Assembly: GCA_963718295.1 (NCBI GenBank)
Contig: CAVQYV010000004.1
Span: 186,001 to 250,000 of the forward strand
Reading direction: 5' to 3'
From: CAVQYV01 sp963718295 [NCBI: uncultured Methylomirabilota bacterium]
GTDB lineage: Bacteria > Methylomirabilota > Methylomirabilia > CAVQYV01
Length of the DNA: 64,000 nt
A model generated the notes under the pieces. It was not told the origin of the DNA. It did not search any database and worked only from the letters and a program-made list of their open reading frames with translations. This document shows, piece by piece, positions 1 to 8,663 of this stretch; positions within the stretch are counted from its first letter, which is position 1, and the number at the start of each line of letters is the position of its first letter. Position numbers and translations under genes: made by a program.

Positions 1-135
1 AGAATAGGCCGGGATGAAGCGCTCAAGGCCATGTATGCAAGCGAAGATAGGGAGGCGCTAAGGGGAAAGCTGGAATACGTTTTTGACTATCTGGAGATAC
101 CGAAGAGTTACAGGGATGCATTCTTTGCGGCCTGA
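1..135 (+). CDS. 3' end of an unidentified CDS (partial)
   Basis: An open frame enters from the window edge and runs 44 codons to TGA at 133-135. The tail is charged and helical and ends in Phe-Phe-Ala-Ala. It lies 35 bases upstream of a DUF362 gene on the same strand and is probably in the same transcript, so a role in surface-polysaccharide assembly is plausible. The pattern is loosely like the C-terminus of N-acetyl-sugar amidotransferases (asparagine-synthase-like), but too little is visible to assign a function. Confidence 0.5.
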   Translation, partial: RIGRDEALKAMYASEDREALRGKLEYVFDYLEIPKSYRDAFFAA

Positions 136-170
136 CTGGGAAGTTTACACAAAGACTGGGGAATAGTTTC

Positions 171-1307
171 ATGTCCGTTTTTGTCGCACGACCGAAGAGG
201 GACATCAAGGAATCGATAAGAGCGATATTCTGCAATTATCGGGAAGACCTCGATTTTTCCAAAGGGGTTCTCCTGAAGCCAAATATCGTCTTTCCCATGC
301 GGCCGAAAAGCAGGCAAGTGACTCCTCCTGACATGGTAAGGGCCGTGATCGAGGTATTAAGGGAGGCTCATCCTGATATTGAGATTATCATTGGAGAAGG
401 GACCGCTGCAGGAACAAATCCGATCGAGAATTTCAAAATCTCAGGATATGCCAGTATGGCCCGGAAGCTTGGGGTAACCCTTTTGGATTTTGATCAAGCC
501 GACCGAGTGGAGCTGCAATGGAAATACGGGACCCTTGAAATTCCCCAAATCGTCTTCGATAAGACCTACATCAGCCTACCGATCTTGAAGGCAAGTTCGG
601 CGGCGGTCATGTCCGGGGCCATGAAAAATCAAAAAGGCCTGCTTACGCCCTCCATGAAAAAGAAATTCCACCGGTGGGGGTTACATGGTCCGATCGCCGA
701 GTTATCGCAAGCGGTTCGGCCAAGTATCACCATAATGGATGGTTCCAGCTTCTTTAGGGGGAATGTACTCATTGCTGGGAACAATCTTTATGAAATGGAT
801 AAACTGGTGGCGGAGGTATTGGACCTCGGCGAAGCGGAATACCTGAAAGAGGCAGAAGCATATGAGTCAAGGGAAGCTGACCACAGAATCGAGGGATATG
901 ATCTCCTGCAACCCAAGGCTATCAAACGCGGAAAGGAAGCATTCAAGAAATTCCTGGGAATGAGATTTTGGACAAGCCCCAGGGCTTGTTCCATGTGTCG
1001 CATGTGTCTGAATCATCTTTTGAGGCTTCAGGTTCGGGAGATTGGGCGGTCTTTTCCGATATACGGGAAGTTGGCACAATATGCCGTAAAGGGAGCAGAC
1101 TTCGTATTTGGCCTCAGGCCTCAATTTGAACCCAAATCTCGAAACGTTGTGTGTTTCGGAGACTGCACAAAGGAGTTGGCCCACGAGAACGGATATCTCC
1201 ATATCCCCGGATGCCCTCCCACGAAAGAGGGGATATTGAAACATCTTTGTGTGAGTTCACATGATGAAATATTGGCAGAGGATCTTCCAACAGTGAAAAT
1301 CAAGTGA
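171..1307 (+). CDS. DUF362 domain-containing protein
   Basis: This 378-residue protein matches the DUF362 pattern. The N-terminal part has a Val-Leu-Leu-Lys-Pro-Asn strand (about 33-38), then a GEG turn near 75 and a conserved core around 180-215 (MDGSS, then AGNN). The C-terminal third has a Cys-rich stretch, CSMCRMC near 273, plus further Cys residues. That could hold a metal or Fe-S cluster, although a full ferredoxin CxxCxxCxxxC set is not evident. DUF362 proteins have no settled biochemical role. The neighbours are polysaccharide genes. The start at 171 lacks a strong Shine-Dalgarno sequence. Confidence 0.8.
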   Translation: MSVFVARPKRDIKESIRAIFCNYREDLDFSKGVLLKPNIVFPMRPKSRQVTPPDMVRAVIEVLREAHPDIEIIIGEGTAAGTNPIENFKISGYASMARKLGVTLLDFDQADRVELQWKYGTLEIPQIVFDKTYISLPILKASSAAVMSGAMKNQKGLLTPSMKKKFHRWGLHGPIAELSQAVRPSITIMDGSSFFRGNVLIAGNNLYEMDKLVAEVLDLGEAEYLKEAEAYESREADHRIEGYDLLQPKAIKRGKEAFKKFLGMRFWTSPRACSMCRMCLNHLLRLQVREIGRSFPIYGKLAQYAVKGADFVFGLRPQFEPKSRNVVCFGDCTKELAHENGYLHIPGCPPTKEGILKHLCVSSHDEILAEDLPTVKIK

Positions 1308-1343
1308 AGGGAGCCACTTAAGCGGCAGGTGTGATCATCGGAG

Positions 1344-1711
1344 GTGTCTGGAGATCCTCAGCTGAGGATAACCGGCTCGGGCATGAGAAAGTTGTTGAAG
1401 CAAAACAGGCCCACCAAGAGTCATATGTTCCAGGTGGGAGATGAGGTCAAGGTTCGTTCAGGGGAAGAGATACTAAGGACCCTGAACTCGGCAGACAGAC
1501 TGGATGGCTGTTTGCTGATGGAGCAGATGTGGGATTACTGTGGTCTCAGATTTAGAGTCCTGAAAGCCGCGGTAACCCTTTTGATAAATACCGATATAAG
1601 ATGTTCAAGGCCCGTTCCCCCCTATGTGTTCTGGATGGTGTAATATGCGATGGCGGCATTCATGAATGTGAGCACAGATGTGACCGCAGTTATCATCTGT
1701 TTTTGGCATGA
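1344..1711 (+). pseudogene. Small polysaccharide-locus protein, frameshifted
   Basis: Frame 3 (1344-1643) encodes a start resembling a small conserved protein often found in polysaccharide clusters: a VGDEVKVRS strand, an EEILRTL helix, then a YCGLRFRV motif. After the RFRV motif the similarity moves to frame 2, which stays open from about 1556 to TGA at 1711 and encodes the expected Cys-rich tail (LDGVICDGG, then HECEHRC). The 99-residue product of frame 3 alone would lose that tail. I infer a single-base-type indel near 1560-1600, so the gene is broken unless this is a sequencing error. Family recognition is from memory. Confidence 0.55.
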
Positions 1712-1878
1712 GAAATAGTCCGAGAACCTGTGAATTGGTTCACTCTACTTTCTGCATTGAACAAGCTGGGGCAAGGATGAGCCGAAGATTTGAGGCATGA
1801 ATCGACTTGATCCCAGGATTTGGCTCGAGTCAATCCCAGTCTTAGTTGAAATTCCTCAGCGACCCCTTTGTCATGGCC

Positions 1879-2316
1879 TTATGCGACTTGATCTCCGGTG
1901 GTTTTCTCCTCCCCTTGGATCTCCCTTTGCAGGGCAGGAAGATGGCGGTATCCCTGGATCCGACGAAGTCTGGGTTCGATATCCAGCAGGGCAGAGGCCA
2001 CCCATCTCTGCTTCTGATCGCTGTTTCTCCAGCGGTCCACCGGATCCGTTGGTTCCCCCACTTGGGCCATCACGGATTCCAGGCAGTTGGTGGTCTTCAG
2101 GCTGGCTCCCAAGGCAGGAAAGACTCCCAGCCGGGGCAGGGTTAAGGTCTCCTCCATCCCCTCCTCCAGGCTGGCCACCGCCGAGGCATTGAGCAGGCGC
2201 AGCTCCTACCGGATCCGCAGGAGGGCAGCCCGGGCCTCGAGATAGGTAGGCTTCTCATGGGCTTGCTGGAGTTTCCTCCGCCAGAGGGCCTGCTGGGATT
2301 TGGGGAGGTAGCTCAC
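1879..2316 (-). pseudogene. IS256-type (mutator) transposase, C-terminal remnant
   Basis: On the minus strand, from about 2316 down to 1879, the translation matches the C-terminal third of an IS256-like transposase. It has a LPKSQQALWRRKL helix, an internal TAG stop after ALLRIR, a LKTTNCLES motif, and a WVASALLDIEPRLRRI tail. There is no start codon, the N-terminal catalytic part is absent, and a nonsense codon interrupts the rest, so this is a dead fragment. Its right edge (about 2316) abuts the truncated glycosyltransferase gene, so its arrival or a later deletion probably removed that gene's 5' end. It looks different in type from the fragment at 2505-3003. Confidence 0.7.
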
Positions 2317-2455
2317 GATGTTCTACCTTCTATGCTACTGGCAGCGCTGGATGAGGACCTGGAAGGCCGACGTAGTTCACGTTCACAACATGCCCAACTT
2401 CCTGATTTTCGCGGCAATTATCCCTAGAATCATGGGGAAACAAATCATCCTGGAT
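2312..2455 (+). pseudogene. Glycosyltransferase, N-terminal fragment split by IS elements
   Basis: The frame reads a tryptophan-rich start and then KADVVHVHNMPNF and IIPRIMGKQIILD, typical of the N-terminal Rossmann half of GT4-type glycosyltransferases. The 5' end is lost at the IS256 remnant (about 2316). The 3' end stops where the IS4-type inverted repeat begins (2456). The frame resumes at 5731 with LDMHDNVPETF, so deleting 2456-5739 restores a natural KQIILDMHDN junction. This is the strongest evidence that the element inserted into one gene. Confidence 0.75.
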
Positions 2456-2472
2456 CACTACTGTCCGGTTAA
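2456..2472. repeat. IS4 left terminal inverted repeat
   Basis: CACTACTGTCCGGTTAA, the perfect reverse complement of 5714-5730. It is preceded directly by the putative 9-bp target duplication ATCCTGGAT. Confidence 0.8.
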
Positions 2473-2504
2473 TAATCAAATAAATTCAACTGGTTATCAA
2501 CCTG

Positions 2505-3003
2505 TCGTTTATGGCCTCTCCCACGGGGATTTCGATCTGGCCCTGCGGGGACTGCTGGGAGAAAAAGCACCGCTCTCGGCCAGCACGGTGGCCCGACTGA
2601 AGCAGAAGTGGCAGGGGGAGTATGAGGAGTGGTCATTTCGTTCTCTCCAAGACCTGGAGGTGGTCTACCTCTGGGTGGACGGGGTCTACGTCAAGGCCGG
2701 CCTGGAGAAAGAGAAGGACGCCCTCCTGGTGGCGGTAGCAGGCCTGTCGGATGGCCGTAAGGTCCTGGTGGCCCTGGAAGCCGGACATCGGGAATCGGAG
2801 GCCTCCTGGTCGGCCGTATTGCGTACCTTGCGCGACCGGGGCATGCAGGCGCCCTGTCTGGTCATCGGAGATGGACACCTGGGGATCTGGGCCGCCTTGT
2901 GTCACGTGTTCCCCCAGGCCGAAGAGCAGCGCTGCTGGAACCATCGGATCCTGAATGTATTGGACAAACTGCCCAAGAAGGCCCAAGCACGTGCCAAGGC
3001 TTC
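2505..3003 (+). pseudogene. IS256-type transposase, N-terminal/catalytic fragment
   Basis: From about 2505 the plus frame reads GLSHGDFDLALRGLL, then a catalytic-core strand LWVDGVYVKAGLEKEKDAL and a second motif VIGDGHLGIW. The last recognisable part is RCWNHRILNVLDKLPKK, after which it runs out at about 3003. It has two of the three DDE acidic positions and lacks the C-terminal glutamate region. No start codon belongs to the family. The open frame from 2318 is a chimera of glycosyltransferase, IS4 end and this fragment. The fragment sits in the 3' part of the IS4 element and appears to have replaced the last codons of its transposase gene. Confidence 0.7.
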
Positions 3004-4125
3004 ATGACGCATGGTATCCTCAACTATATGATTTATGGGCCTTTTCTCAAAGAGGTTCACCTCGAGAATTTGCAGAAAAGTGTGTAAGCTGAGGGGGAGG
3101 CTCAATTGTTTTTTCACGATGGCCACCAACAGATACACACTGATCGCGATCCAGATTTGGGTTTTGACGGCATGGGGCGAGGTGCCGTAAAAGGCTTTGA
3201 TCCGAAGGTGGCCTTTGATCCATTTGAAGAACCATTCTACCTGCCAACGACAACGATAGATGTCGGCTACGGTAATGGCAGCGATCGCAAAGTGGTGGGT
3301 GAGAAAGACCAGCTGTTGGTTGCGCTCGGGATCGAAGTATCGTACCCGACGCAACGGTTCGGGATACTCCTTTTTCGAGTACATTCCTGTGAGCATAATC
3401 ATCTGATCGCATTGCACCCCGGTGTTTTTGTCTACGGGCAAAGAGCGGATTCGCCGGAATCTGAGATTGGTTTTGGCGCGGATGATAAAGTAAGCCGGGA
3501 TCAGATGGATATGATAGAGCCGTGCGAAATCGAGGTATCCGCGGTCCATCACCTGGATGGCATCCGGTGGTGTCGGGACCAGATCCATAAGGTTCACATC
3601 GTGCGTCTTGCCGTCGGAGACCGCGATAAAGGTGGGGATGGAGCCCTTCAGATCCAGCAGAGTATGGAGCTTGATAGCGGCCTTGGTTTTTCGGAACCGC
3701 GCCCACGGGAATAAGGAGAGACAGAGGTCGATCGTGGTGGAATCCAACGCATACAGCTCGTGTTGGATGTCCACAGGCAACGGCTCGTCCTGGTACAGTT
3801 CGGTTGCGACCTGCATTAGGCCGTAGGCGAAATCGCGATAGATCCGGAAGTCTCGCGTTTCGTTGGCATCGGCTAGGGTCGATCGAGCGATCCGTCCGCA
3901 AAGACCCATATGGTATAGTTTTTCGCCCTGGGAATTCAAGCTGACCTCGATATCGCGAAGCGATTCCCGATGGCTCAGTTGAGCAAAAGCCATGGTGAGG
4001 AATTGGCTCCAACACGAAAAGTCCCGAACCCTTCTGTTGCCCTGGTAACGCTGCACACATTGGTTGAACTCGTACCGGGGCAGGATATGCATCAGTTGAG
4101 AAAAAACGATCTTCCCCGAATTCAT
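2902..4125 (-). pseudogene. IS4-family transposase (DUF4372 type) with a chimeric C-terminus
   Basis: The start is ATG at 4125, with GGAGG seven bases upstream on the minus strand. The protein opens with a DUF4372-like N-terminus (FSQLMHILPRYEFNQC). It then has DDE catalytic positions: the Asp of LYALDSTTIDL, the Asp of VMDRGYLDF, and the Glu of CRWQVEWFFKWIKGHL. The native tail should end soon after LFEKRPINHIV. The last 30 or so codons read backwards through the IS256 fragment, so the C-terminus is foreign. The catalytic core is intact, but activity is doubtful because the element is interrupted on both sides of the gene. Confidence 0.75.
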
Positions 4126-4230
4126 TGAGGCTACCTCCAAAGGGCGAATTCGGAGTAGTGTAGCCTGAAAAGAAGTTGACGACATTCAAATCGAAAAATC
4201 CTTTTTTGTGCGAAATGTCCATATTTGATA

Positions 4231-5674
4231 GGTACCGTCAACTCTTTTCTGTAAATGCTCCCAGGGCTTGATCCACCTGTTTCTATGAAGGGCATCCTAT
4301 GCATCCTCTCTCAAGCGGCTTGGGCTTTTCCTCTGATTCGGATCGCCTCCAGGATACACTGGGCCTCCCGGCTCATCGAGAGGGCCTGCCAGCCTGCCTG
4401 CGCCTCCTGGAGCAAGGCATGAACCATGGCCAGAGCCCGCAGTTCATCCTGAAAGCGGCCGATCTGACGCACCCGGCGCCGCACCTCCCTAAAGCTCCGT
4501 TCCAGGACATTGGTGGTCCGAATTCGCTTCCAGTGGGAAAGAGGGAGGTGGTAGTAGGTCCAACAGGCCTGAAGGTCCCGTTGGAGACACTCGACCGCCG
4601 AGGGGAAACGCTTGGCATAAGCCCGTTCAAACAGCGCCAGGGCCTCCTCCGCCTGCGCCAAGGTGGGGGCATACAAGACCCGCCGAGCCGCATCGCCGAC
4701 CTTGGCCTGGGATCCTTTCGGGACCTTCTCCAGGACATTGGCCAGCTTATGCTTGGTGCAGTGCTGGCGGAGGACTTCCGGAAAATGTGCCTCGACGGCC
4801 GCCAGCAATCCAGACCCCCCATCGGTGATGATCAGCAGCGGCTCAGACAGTCCCCGGCGCTTCAGATCCTCCAGGAGATCGGCCCAGGCCCGGGTGGATT
4901 CTCGGCTCCCCAGGGCCACGGCCAGGACCTCCCGGCCACCATCGGCCAGGACGGCATGGGCCACCAGGATGGCCTCCTTCTCCCGGGTCCCTCTGCGGAC
5001 TCCCAGGCGGATCCCGTCCAGGAAGAGGTAGATTACATCGAGCCGGGAGAGATCCCGTTGGCGCCAGGTAACAAAGGCGTCTACCAGCCTCTGGGTCAGA
5101 CGCACCACGGTCGTCTTGCTCAAACCTCGCTGGCCCCACAGCTTGCCTACGGCCTTTTTCACCCGTCGGGTGGAGAGCCCATGGAGGTAGAGCAGCGGGA
5201 TGACCTCCTCCAGCTCCCGCATGCGGGTGAGGTAAGGTGGAAGCAGCCCGGAGTGGAACGGTCCTCCCGCTCCTCGCACCTGGGGCATGGCGATCCTCAC
5301 ATCCCCGCCGGCTACCTTCACCGTCCGGGGCTTGCTTCCATTGCGCCACGAGGAACCTTCTGGTCGGCGTTCATACCAATCCCGCTGCAGGAAGGCCATC
5401 ACCTCTTCTTCCAGGGCCACCTGGAGCATCAGCCGGGCTCCCCACTGGGTGATCCAGGCCAGGGGATGCTGACTGGCGGTGATCTGCATCGCGGCCTCCA
5501 GCAGCTGAGCTGCTTTGCGAGGCAGCTTCCTCCCCACCTTCGGGGTGACTTGCCAGGGAACTTGTGCTATGATCTCGGCCATAGGGGTAAACCTCCTTCT
5601 GCCCATCTGGGCGGTTGTTTTCTCCAGGAGGATCTTACCCCTTTTTGCTTTTACAGAAAAGAGGGTACACTACC
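4231..5674 (-). mobile_element. IS256-family element inserted in the IS4 element
   Basis: The ends share an imperfect inverted repeat centred on CTCTTTTCTGTAAA. The left end reads GGTACCGTCAA and then the core; the right end, read inward on the minus strand, reads GGTAGTGTACC and then the core. It encodes one transposase. TATTTGATAG occurs next to both ends (4222-4231 and 5679-5688) but is offset by about four bases on the right, so the target duplication is not clean. It lies in the promoter-proximal end of the IS4 element. Confidence 0.7.
4311..5582 (-). CDS. IS256-family (mutator-type) transposase
   Basis: This 423-residue transposase looks intact. The start at 5582 is preceded by AGAAGGAGG; an in-frame ATG at 5606 has no such site. 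It has the catalytic strand VIYLFLDGIRLGVRRG (first Asp), LLIITDGGSGLLAAV (second Asp), the conserved QHCTKHKLANVLEKVPK stretch, and a C-terminal IRTTNVLERSFREVRRR motif carrying the final Glu. All three acidic residues are present and length is typical, so it could be active. It catalyses cut-and-paste or copy-out transposition through the terminal repeats at 4231 and 5674. Confidence 0.88.
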   Translation of the reverse strand: MAEIIAQVPWQVTPKVGRKLPRKAAQLLEAAMQITASQHPLAWITQWGARLMLQVALEEEVMAFLQRDWYERRPEGSSWRNGSKPRTVKVAGGDVRIAMPQVRGAGGPFHSGLLPPYLTRMRELEEVIPLLYLHGLSTRRVKKAVGKLWGQRGLSKTTVVRLTQRLVDAFVTWRQRDLSRLDVIYLFLDGIRLGVRRGTREKEAILVAHAVLADGGREVLAVALGSRESTRAWADLLEDLKRRGLSEPLLIITDGGSGLLAAVEAHFPEVLRQHCTKHKLANVLEKVPKGSQAKVGDAARRVLYAPTLAQAEEALALFERAYAKRFPSAVECLQRDLQACWTYYHLPLSHWKRIRTTNVLERSFREVRRRVRQIGRFQDELRALAMVHALLQEAQAGWQALSMSREAQCILEAIRIRGKAQAA

Positions 5675-5713
5675 TATTTATTTGATAGCCTGTTACACAG
5701 GATTCGAAATTCC

Positions 5714-5730
5714 TTAACCGGACAGTAGTG
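5714..5730. repeat. IS4 right terminal inverted repeat
   Basis: TTAACCGGACAGTAGTG, the perfect complement of 2456-2472. It is followed by ATTCTGGAT, which differs by one base from the left-hand copy of the putative target duplication. Confidence 0.8.
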
Positions 5731-6549
5731 ATTCTGGATATGCATGATAATGTTCCAGAGACATTTGTAGCAAAATTCCAGAGTTACCCGAGGATCGTAG
5801 CGAGGCTCCTATTTACTGTCTTCTGTTTCGAAGAGAGACTGAGTTGCGGATTTGCCCATAGAATTATCTGCGCAAATCACGTCCAAAGGGACGTTTTGGT
5901 CGCGAGGGGAATTGATCCAGGAAAAATTATGGTTTCCTCAAACGTACCTGACCACAGGACTTTCATCCCAAGCGCGCCAGGAGCAACAAGAGGATCGAAT
6001 GCCCGGTTCTTGCTGGTCTACCATGGAACCCTTGCCAGAAGACTGGGAATCGATCTTGCAATCCGAGCAGTTGGGAAGCTGATGTCCCGCATACCTGGCC
6101 TTGAATACCATTTCTTAGGAATGGGCGAGGATAAGGAGGAGTTCCTTGACGTTGCAAGAGATCTGGGACTGGAAAAGCAAGTATTCTTCGAAGGCTTCGT
6201 TCCGTTAAAAGATCTCCCCAGGGTGTTAAACAAGATGGATTTAGGGGTTATTGCGAACCGAGAGAGTATGGCCACAGATCTGATGCTCCCTACGAAACTG
6301 CTTGAGTATGTGACCCTCGGGATTCCAGTAGTGGCACCCAGGCTGAAAGTAATTCAGTACCATTTCAGCGATAAAATGGTGAAGTACTTTGAACCAGAGA
6401 ATATCGAGTCCTTGGCGGACGCCATCTACGAACTCTACCGGGATCTGGAGAAAAGGAAAAGACAGGCCGAGTTGGCGAAAGAATTCACAAACAAGTATGG
6501 ATGGGAAAAGAGTCAGATGGACCTCATCAATCTCTACAAGGGGGTATGA
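5731..6549 (+). pseudogene. Glycosyltransferase, C-terminal part (GT4-like)
   Basis: The frame resumes with LDMHDNVPETF directly after the IS4 inverted repeat and continues about 270 residues to a stop at 6549. It keeps the GT-B C-terminal domain: a VYHGTLARRLGIDLAIRA nucleotide-sugar loop, FEGFVP, and an E-x7-E-like TKLLEYVTLGIPVV segment that normally binds the donor nucleotide. Together with 2312-2455 it is one gene split by insertion. An ATG at 5728 could still start a truncated protein, but without the acceptor-binding N-terminal domain it should be inactive. The downstream gene begins four bases later, so insertion may also affect operon expression. Confidence 0.75.
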
Positions 6550-6552
6550 AAA

Positions 6553-7686
6553 TTGGAATCATCTGTGAAAGTAGAATTCGTTGACCTGAAAGCTCAATAT
6601 AAGAGCATCAAGGCTGATATCGATCAAGCGATCGCTAATGTTTTGAAAGACTCGGCATTTGTTGGTGGTAAGTATGTGAGTCAATTCGAGGAGGACTTCG
6701 CGGCCTACTGCGGCGTCAAATACTGCATAGGGGTTGGAAATGGCACGGATGCGTTATATATTGCTCTCCGCTCCTTGGGTATTGGAAAAGGGGATGAAGT
6801 CATTACGGTTGCTAATTCGTTTATCGCCACCCCGGAGGCGGTTACCATGACGGGGGCGCGAGTAGTCTTTGTGGATTGCGAGCGGGAGACATTCAACATC
6901 GATCTTGGGAAGGTCGCCTCTGCAATCACTCCTCGCACAAGAGCGATTCTCCCAGTGCACCTCTATGGTCAGCCAGCAAATATGGTAGCCCTGAGGGAGA
7001 TGGCTAAAGAAAAGCGTCTATATCTTGTGGAAGATGCTGCTCAAGCTCATGGTGCAGCAATCGGACGTCAAAGAGTTGGGACTTTCGGCGATCTATCCTG
7101 CTTTTCCTTCTACCCAGGAAAAAACCTTGGAGCTTATGGAGATGGCGGTGCGATTGCAACGAATAATGAAGATCTGGCGATACTTTGCCGTAAAATCTCG
7201 AACCACGGCCGGACCAAGAAGTACGATCATGAGCTTGAGGGGGTTAATAGTCGACTGGACGGAATTCAAGCGGCAATTTTGGGCGCAAAGCTGAAGTGTC
7301 TGGAGGATTGGACGGAAAGACGCCGAATTGTGGCTGCTACTTACAGGGAACTACTGCTGGATTCGCAGGTGGTTACTCCCATCGAAGCAGAGGGTGTGCG
7401 ACACGTATATCATCTTTTTGTGGTAAGGGTGAAGAATCGCGATTTCGTACAGGCAGGATTGCAGAAGAGGGGTGTTGCCACCGGTATTCATTACCCCATT
7501 CCCCTACCCAACTTGCAGGCTTACCAATATCTAAACCATGCCCCCGAGGATTTTCCCGTTGCAAATCAATATTCGAAAGAAATCCTGAGTCTGCCCATGT
7601 ACGCTGAGTTAACCAGAAATCAAGTAGAATTTGTCTGTGGTCAGCTGACTGAGGTGACTAAAAGCATGGAGAACGAGAAATGCTGA
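6553..7686 (+). CDS. DegT/DnrJ/EryC1/StrS sugar aminotransferase (WbpE-like)
   Basis: This 377-residue PLP-dependent enzyme aminates a nucleotide-linked 3-keto sugar. It shows the family start FVDLKAQY, a GTDALYIALR phosphate loop near 60-70, ITVANSFIATPEA, and VEDAAQAHGA with the ring-stacking Asp. The Schiff-base Lys is in FYPGKNLGAYGDGG. The start is TTG at 6553, with AAGGGGG eight bases upstream; an in-frame GTG at 6565 is an alternative. It overlaps the oxidoreductase gene by seven bases. With the next two genes it forms the usual oxidase-transaminase-acetyltransferase set for 3-acetamido sugars. A QdtB/FdtB-type dTDP-sugar role cannot be excluded. Confidence 0.88.
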   Translation: MESSVKVEFVDLKAQYKSIKADIDQAIANVLKDSAFVGGKYVSQFEEDFAAYCGVKYCIGVGNGTDALYIALRSLGIGKGDEVITVANSFIATPEAVTMTGARVVFVDCERETFNIDLGKVASAITPRTRAILPVHLYGQPANMVALREMAKEKRLYLVEDAAQAHGAAIGRQRVGTFGDLSCFSFYPGKNLGAYGDGGAIATNNEDLAILCRKISNHGRTKKYDHELEGVNSRLDGIQAAILGAKLKCLEDWTERRRIVAATYRELLLDSQVVTPIEAEGVRHVYHLFVVRVKNRDFVQAGLQKRGVATGIHYPIPLPNLQAYQYLNHAPEDFPVANQYSKEILSLPMYAELTRNQVEFVCGQLTEVTKSMENEKC

Positions 7687-8663
7687 ATATCTCGCAGATT
7701 GGAGTTGGCTATTGGGGACCAAACCTTCTTCGAAACCTGATAGCAAACAACAGGTGTGAGGTGAAAAAGATCGCCGAAGTCTCCTCTGAACGTCGGGATT
7801 ACGTGAGGAAGCTTTATCCCGCTCTACATACCACTGATACGGCAGATGATATCTTCGATGATTCCAGCGTTGATGCGGTCATCATTGCAACACCCGTGGC
7901 TACCCATTTCGATTTGGCCTTGAGGGCATTGAGTTCAGGAAAGCATATCCTGGTTGAGAAGCCATTAGCTAAGAGCTTGCAGGAGGTGGATCGTTTAGAG
8001 AGAGAGGCAAGCAAAGGTGATTTGCTGGTCATGGCAGGGCATACATTTCTCTTCAATGCTGCGGTGCGCTATGTGAAGAAACTGATCGATCAAGGAGATC
8101 TGGGAGAAATTCGGTACATTTACAGCCAAAGGCTGAACTTGGGACGCATTCGTTCAGACGTGGACGCCCTGTGGAATTTTGCTCCTCATGACCTGAGTAT
8201 CGTTCAATATTGGATGAACAATCCAAAGCCCGTCTCCGTGGTCAAGCGAGGTGTCGACTATATTCAAAGCGGAATCGATGACGTGGTGTTTATGAATATC
8301 GTCTATCCAGGAAAGGTGATGGTGAATATCCACGTCAGCTGGCTTGACCCTAAAAAGGTCCGCTCTATGACGGTGGTGGGATCCAAGAAGATGGTCGTTT
8401 ATGACGATATCGCAGATGACAAGATCGCAGTTTATGACAAGGGCATTGATCGAAAAGCAGTCTTGGGGGAACACATGGATTATGATAGACCTTATTTTCA
8501 ATCCTTCACCCATCGTTCCGGAGATATCCTGTTGCCAAAGGTCAACTTTGAGGAACCTGTCAAGGTCGAGATCGATCATTTCATTGACTGCATTCAAAAT
8601 GGCGTCGAATGCATGGCGGGGCTTGATCACGCCCGAAGGGTTGTGGAGATCTTGGCACAATGA
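7680..8663 (+). CDS. Gfo/Idh/MocA-family oxidoreductase (WbpB-like)
   Basis: This 327-residue NAD(P)-dependent dehydrogenase has a GVGYWGPNLLRN dinucleotide-binding turn at 8-19, the ATPVATHFDLA strand, and the conserved HILVEKPLAKS motif near 95-105 holding the catalytic Lys. The C-terminal half is the usual open sheet. In WbpB/WlbA-type pathways such an enzyme oxidises C3 of UDP-GlcNAcA so the partner transaminase can act. It overlaps the genes on both sides, which indicates translational coupling. Confidence 0.87.
   Translation: MLNISQIGVGYWGPNLLRNLIANNRCEVKKIAEVSSERRDYVRKLYPALHTTDTADDIFDDSSVDAVIIATPVATHFDLALRALSSGKHILVEKPLAKSLQEVDRLEREASKGDLLVMAGHTFLFNAAVRYVKKLIDQGDLGEIRYIYSQRLNLGRIRSDVDALWNFAPHDLSIVQYWMNNPKPVSVVKRGVDYIQSGIDDVVFMNIVYPGKVMVNIHVSWLDPKKVRSMTVVGSKKMVVYDDIADDKIAVYDKGIDRKAVLGEHMDYDRPYFQSFTHRSGDILLPKVNFEEPVKVEIDHFIDCIQNGVECMAGLDHARRVVEILAQ

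Larger units (their letters stand above)
2456..5730 (-). mobile_element. IS4-family element carrying two nested IS256-family insertions
   Basis: The element is bounded by perfect 17-bp inverted repeats, CACTACTGTCCGGTTAA at 2456-2472 and its complement at 5714-5730. Its flanks are a near-identical 9-bp direct repeat, ATCCTGGAT (2447-2455) and ATTCTGGAT (5731-5739). I read the original IS4 element as 2456-2504, 3004-4230 and 5675-5730. A partial IS256-type transposase (2505-3003) and a complete IS256-family element (about 4231-5674) lie inside it. The host gene is a glycosyltransferase. Confidence 0.75.

Noticed and set aside
1879-3003. The two IS256-type fragments as halves of one inverted gene
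   Set aside because: Their sequence types around the LPK motif differ, so two different elements explain them better than one inversion.
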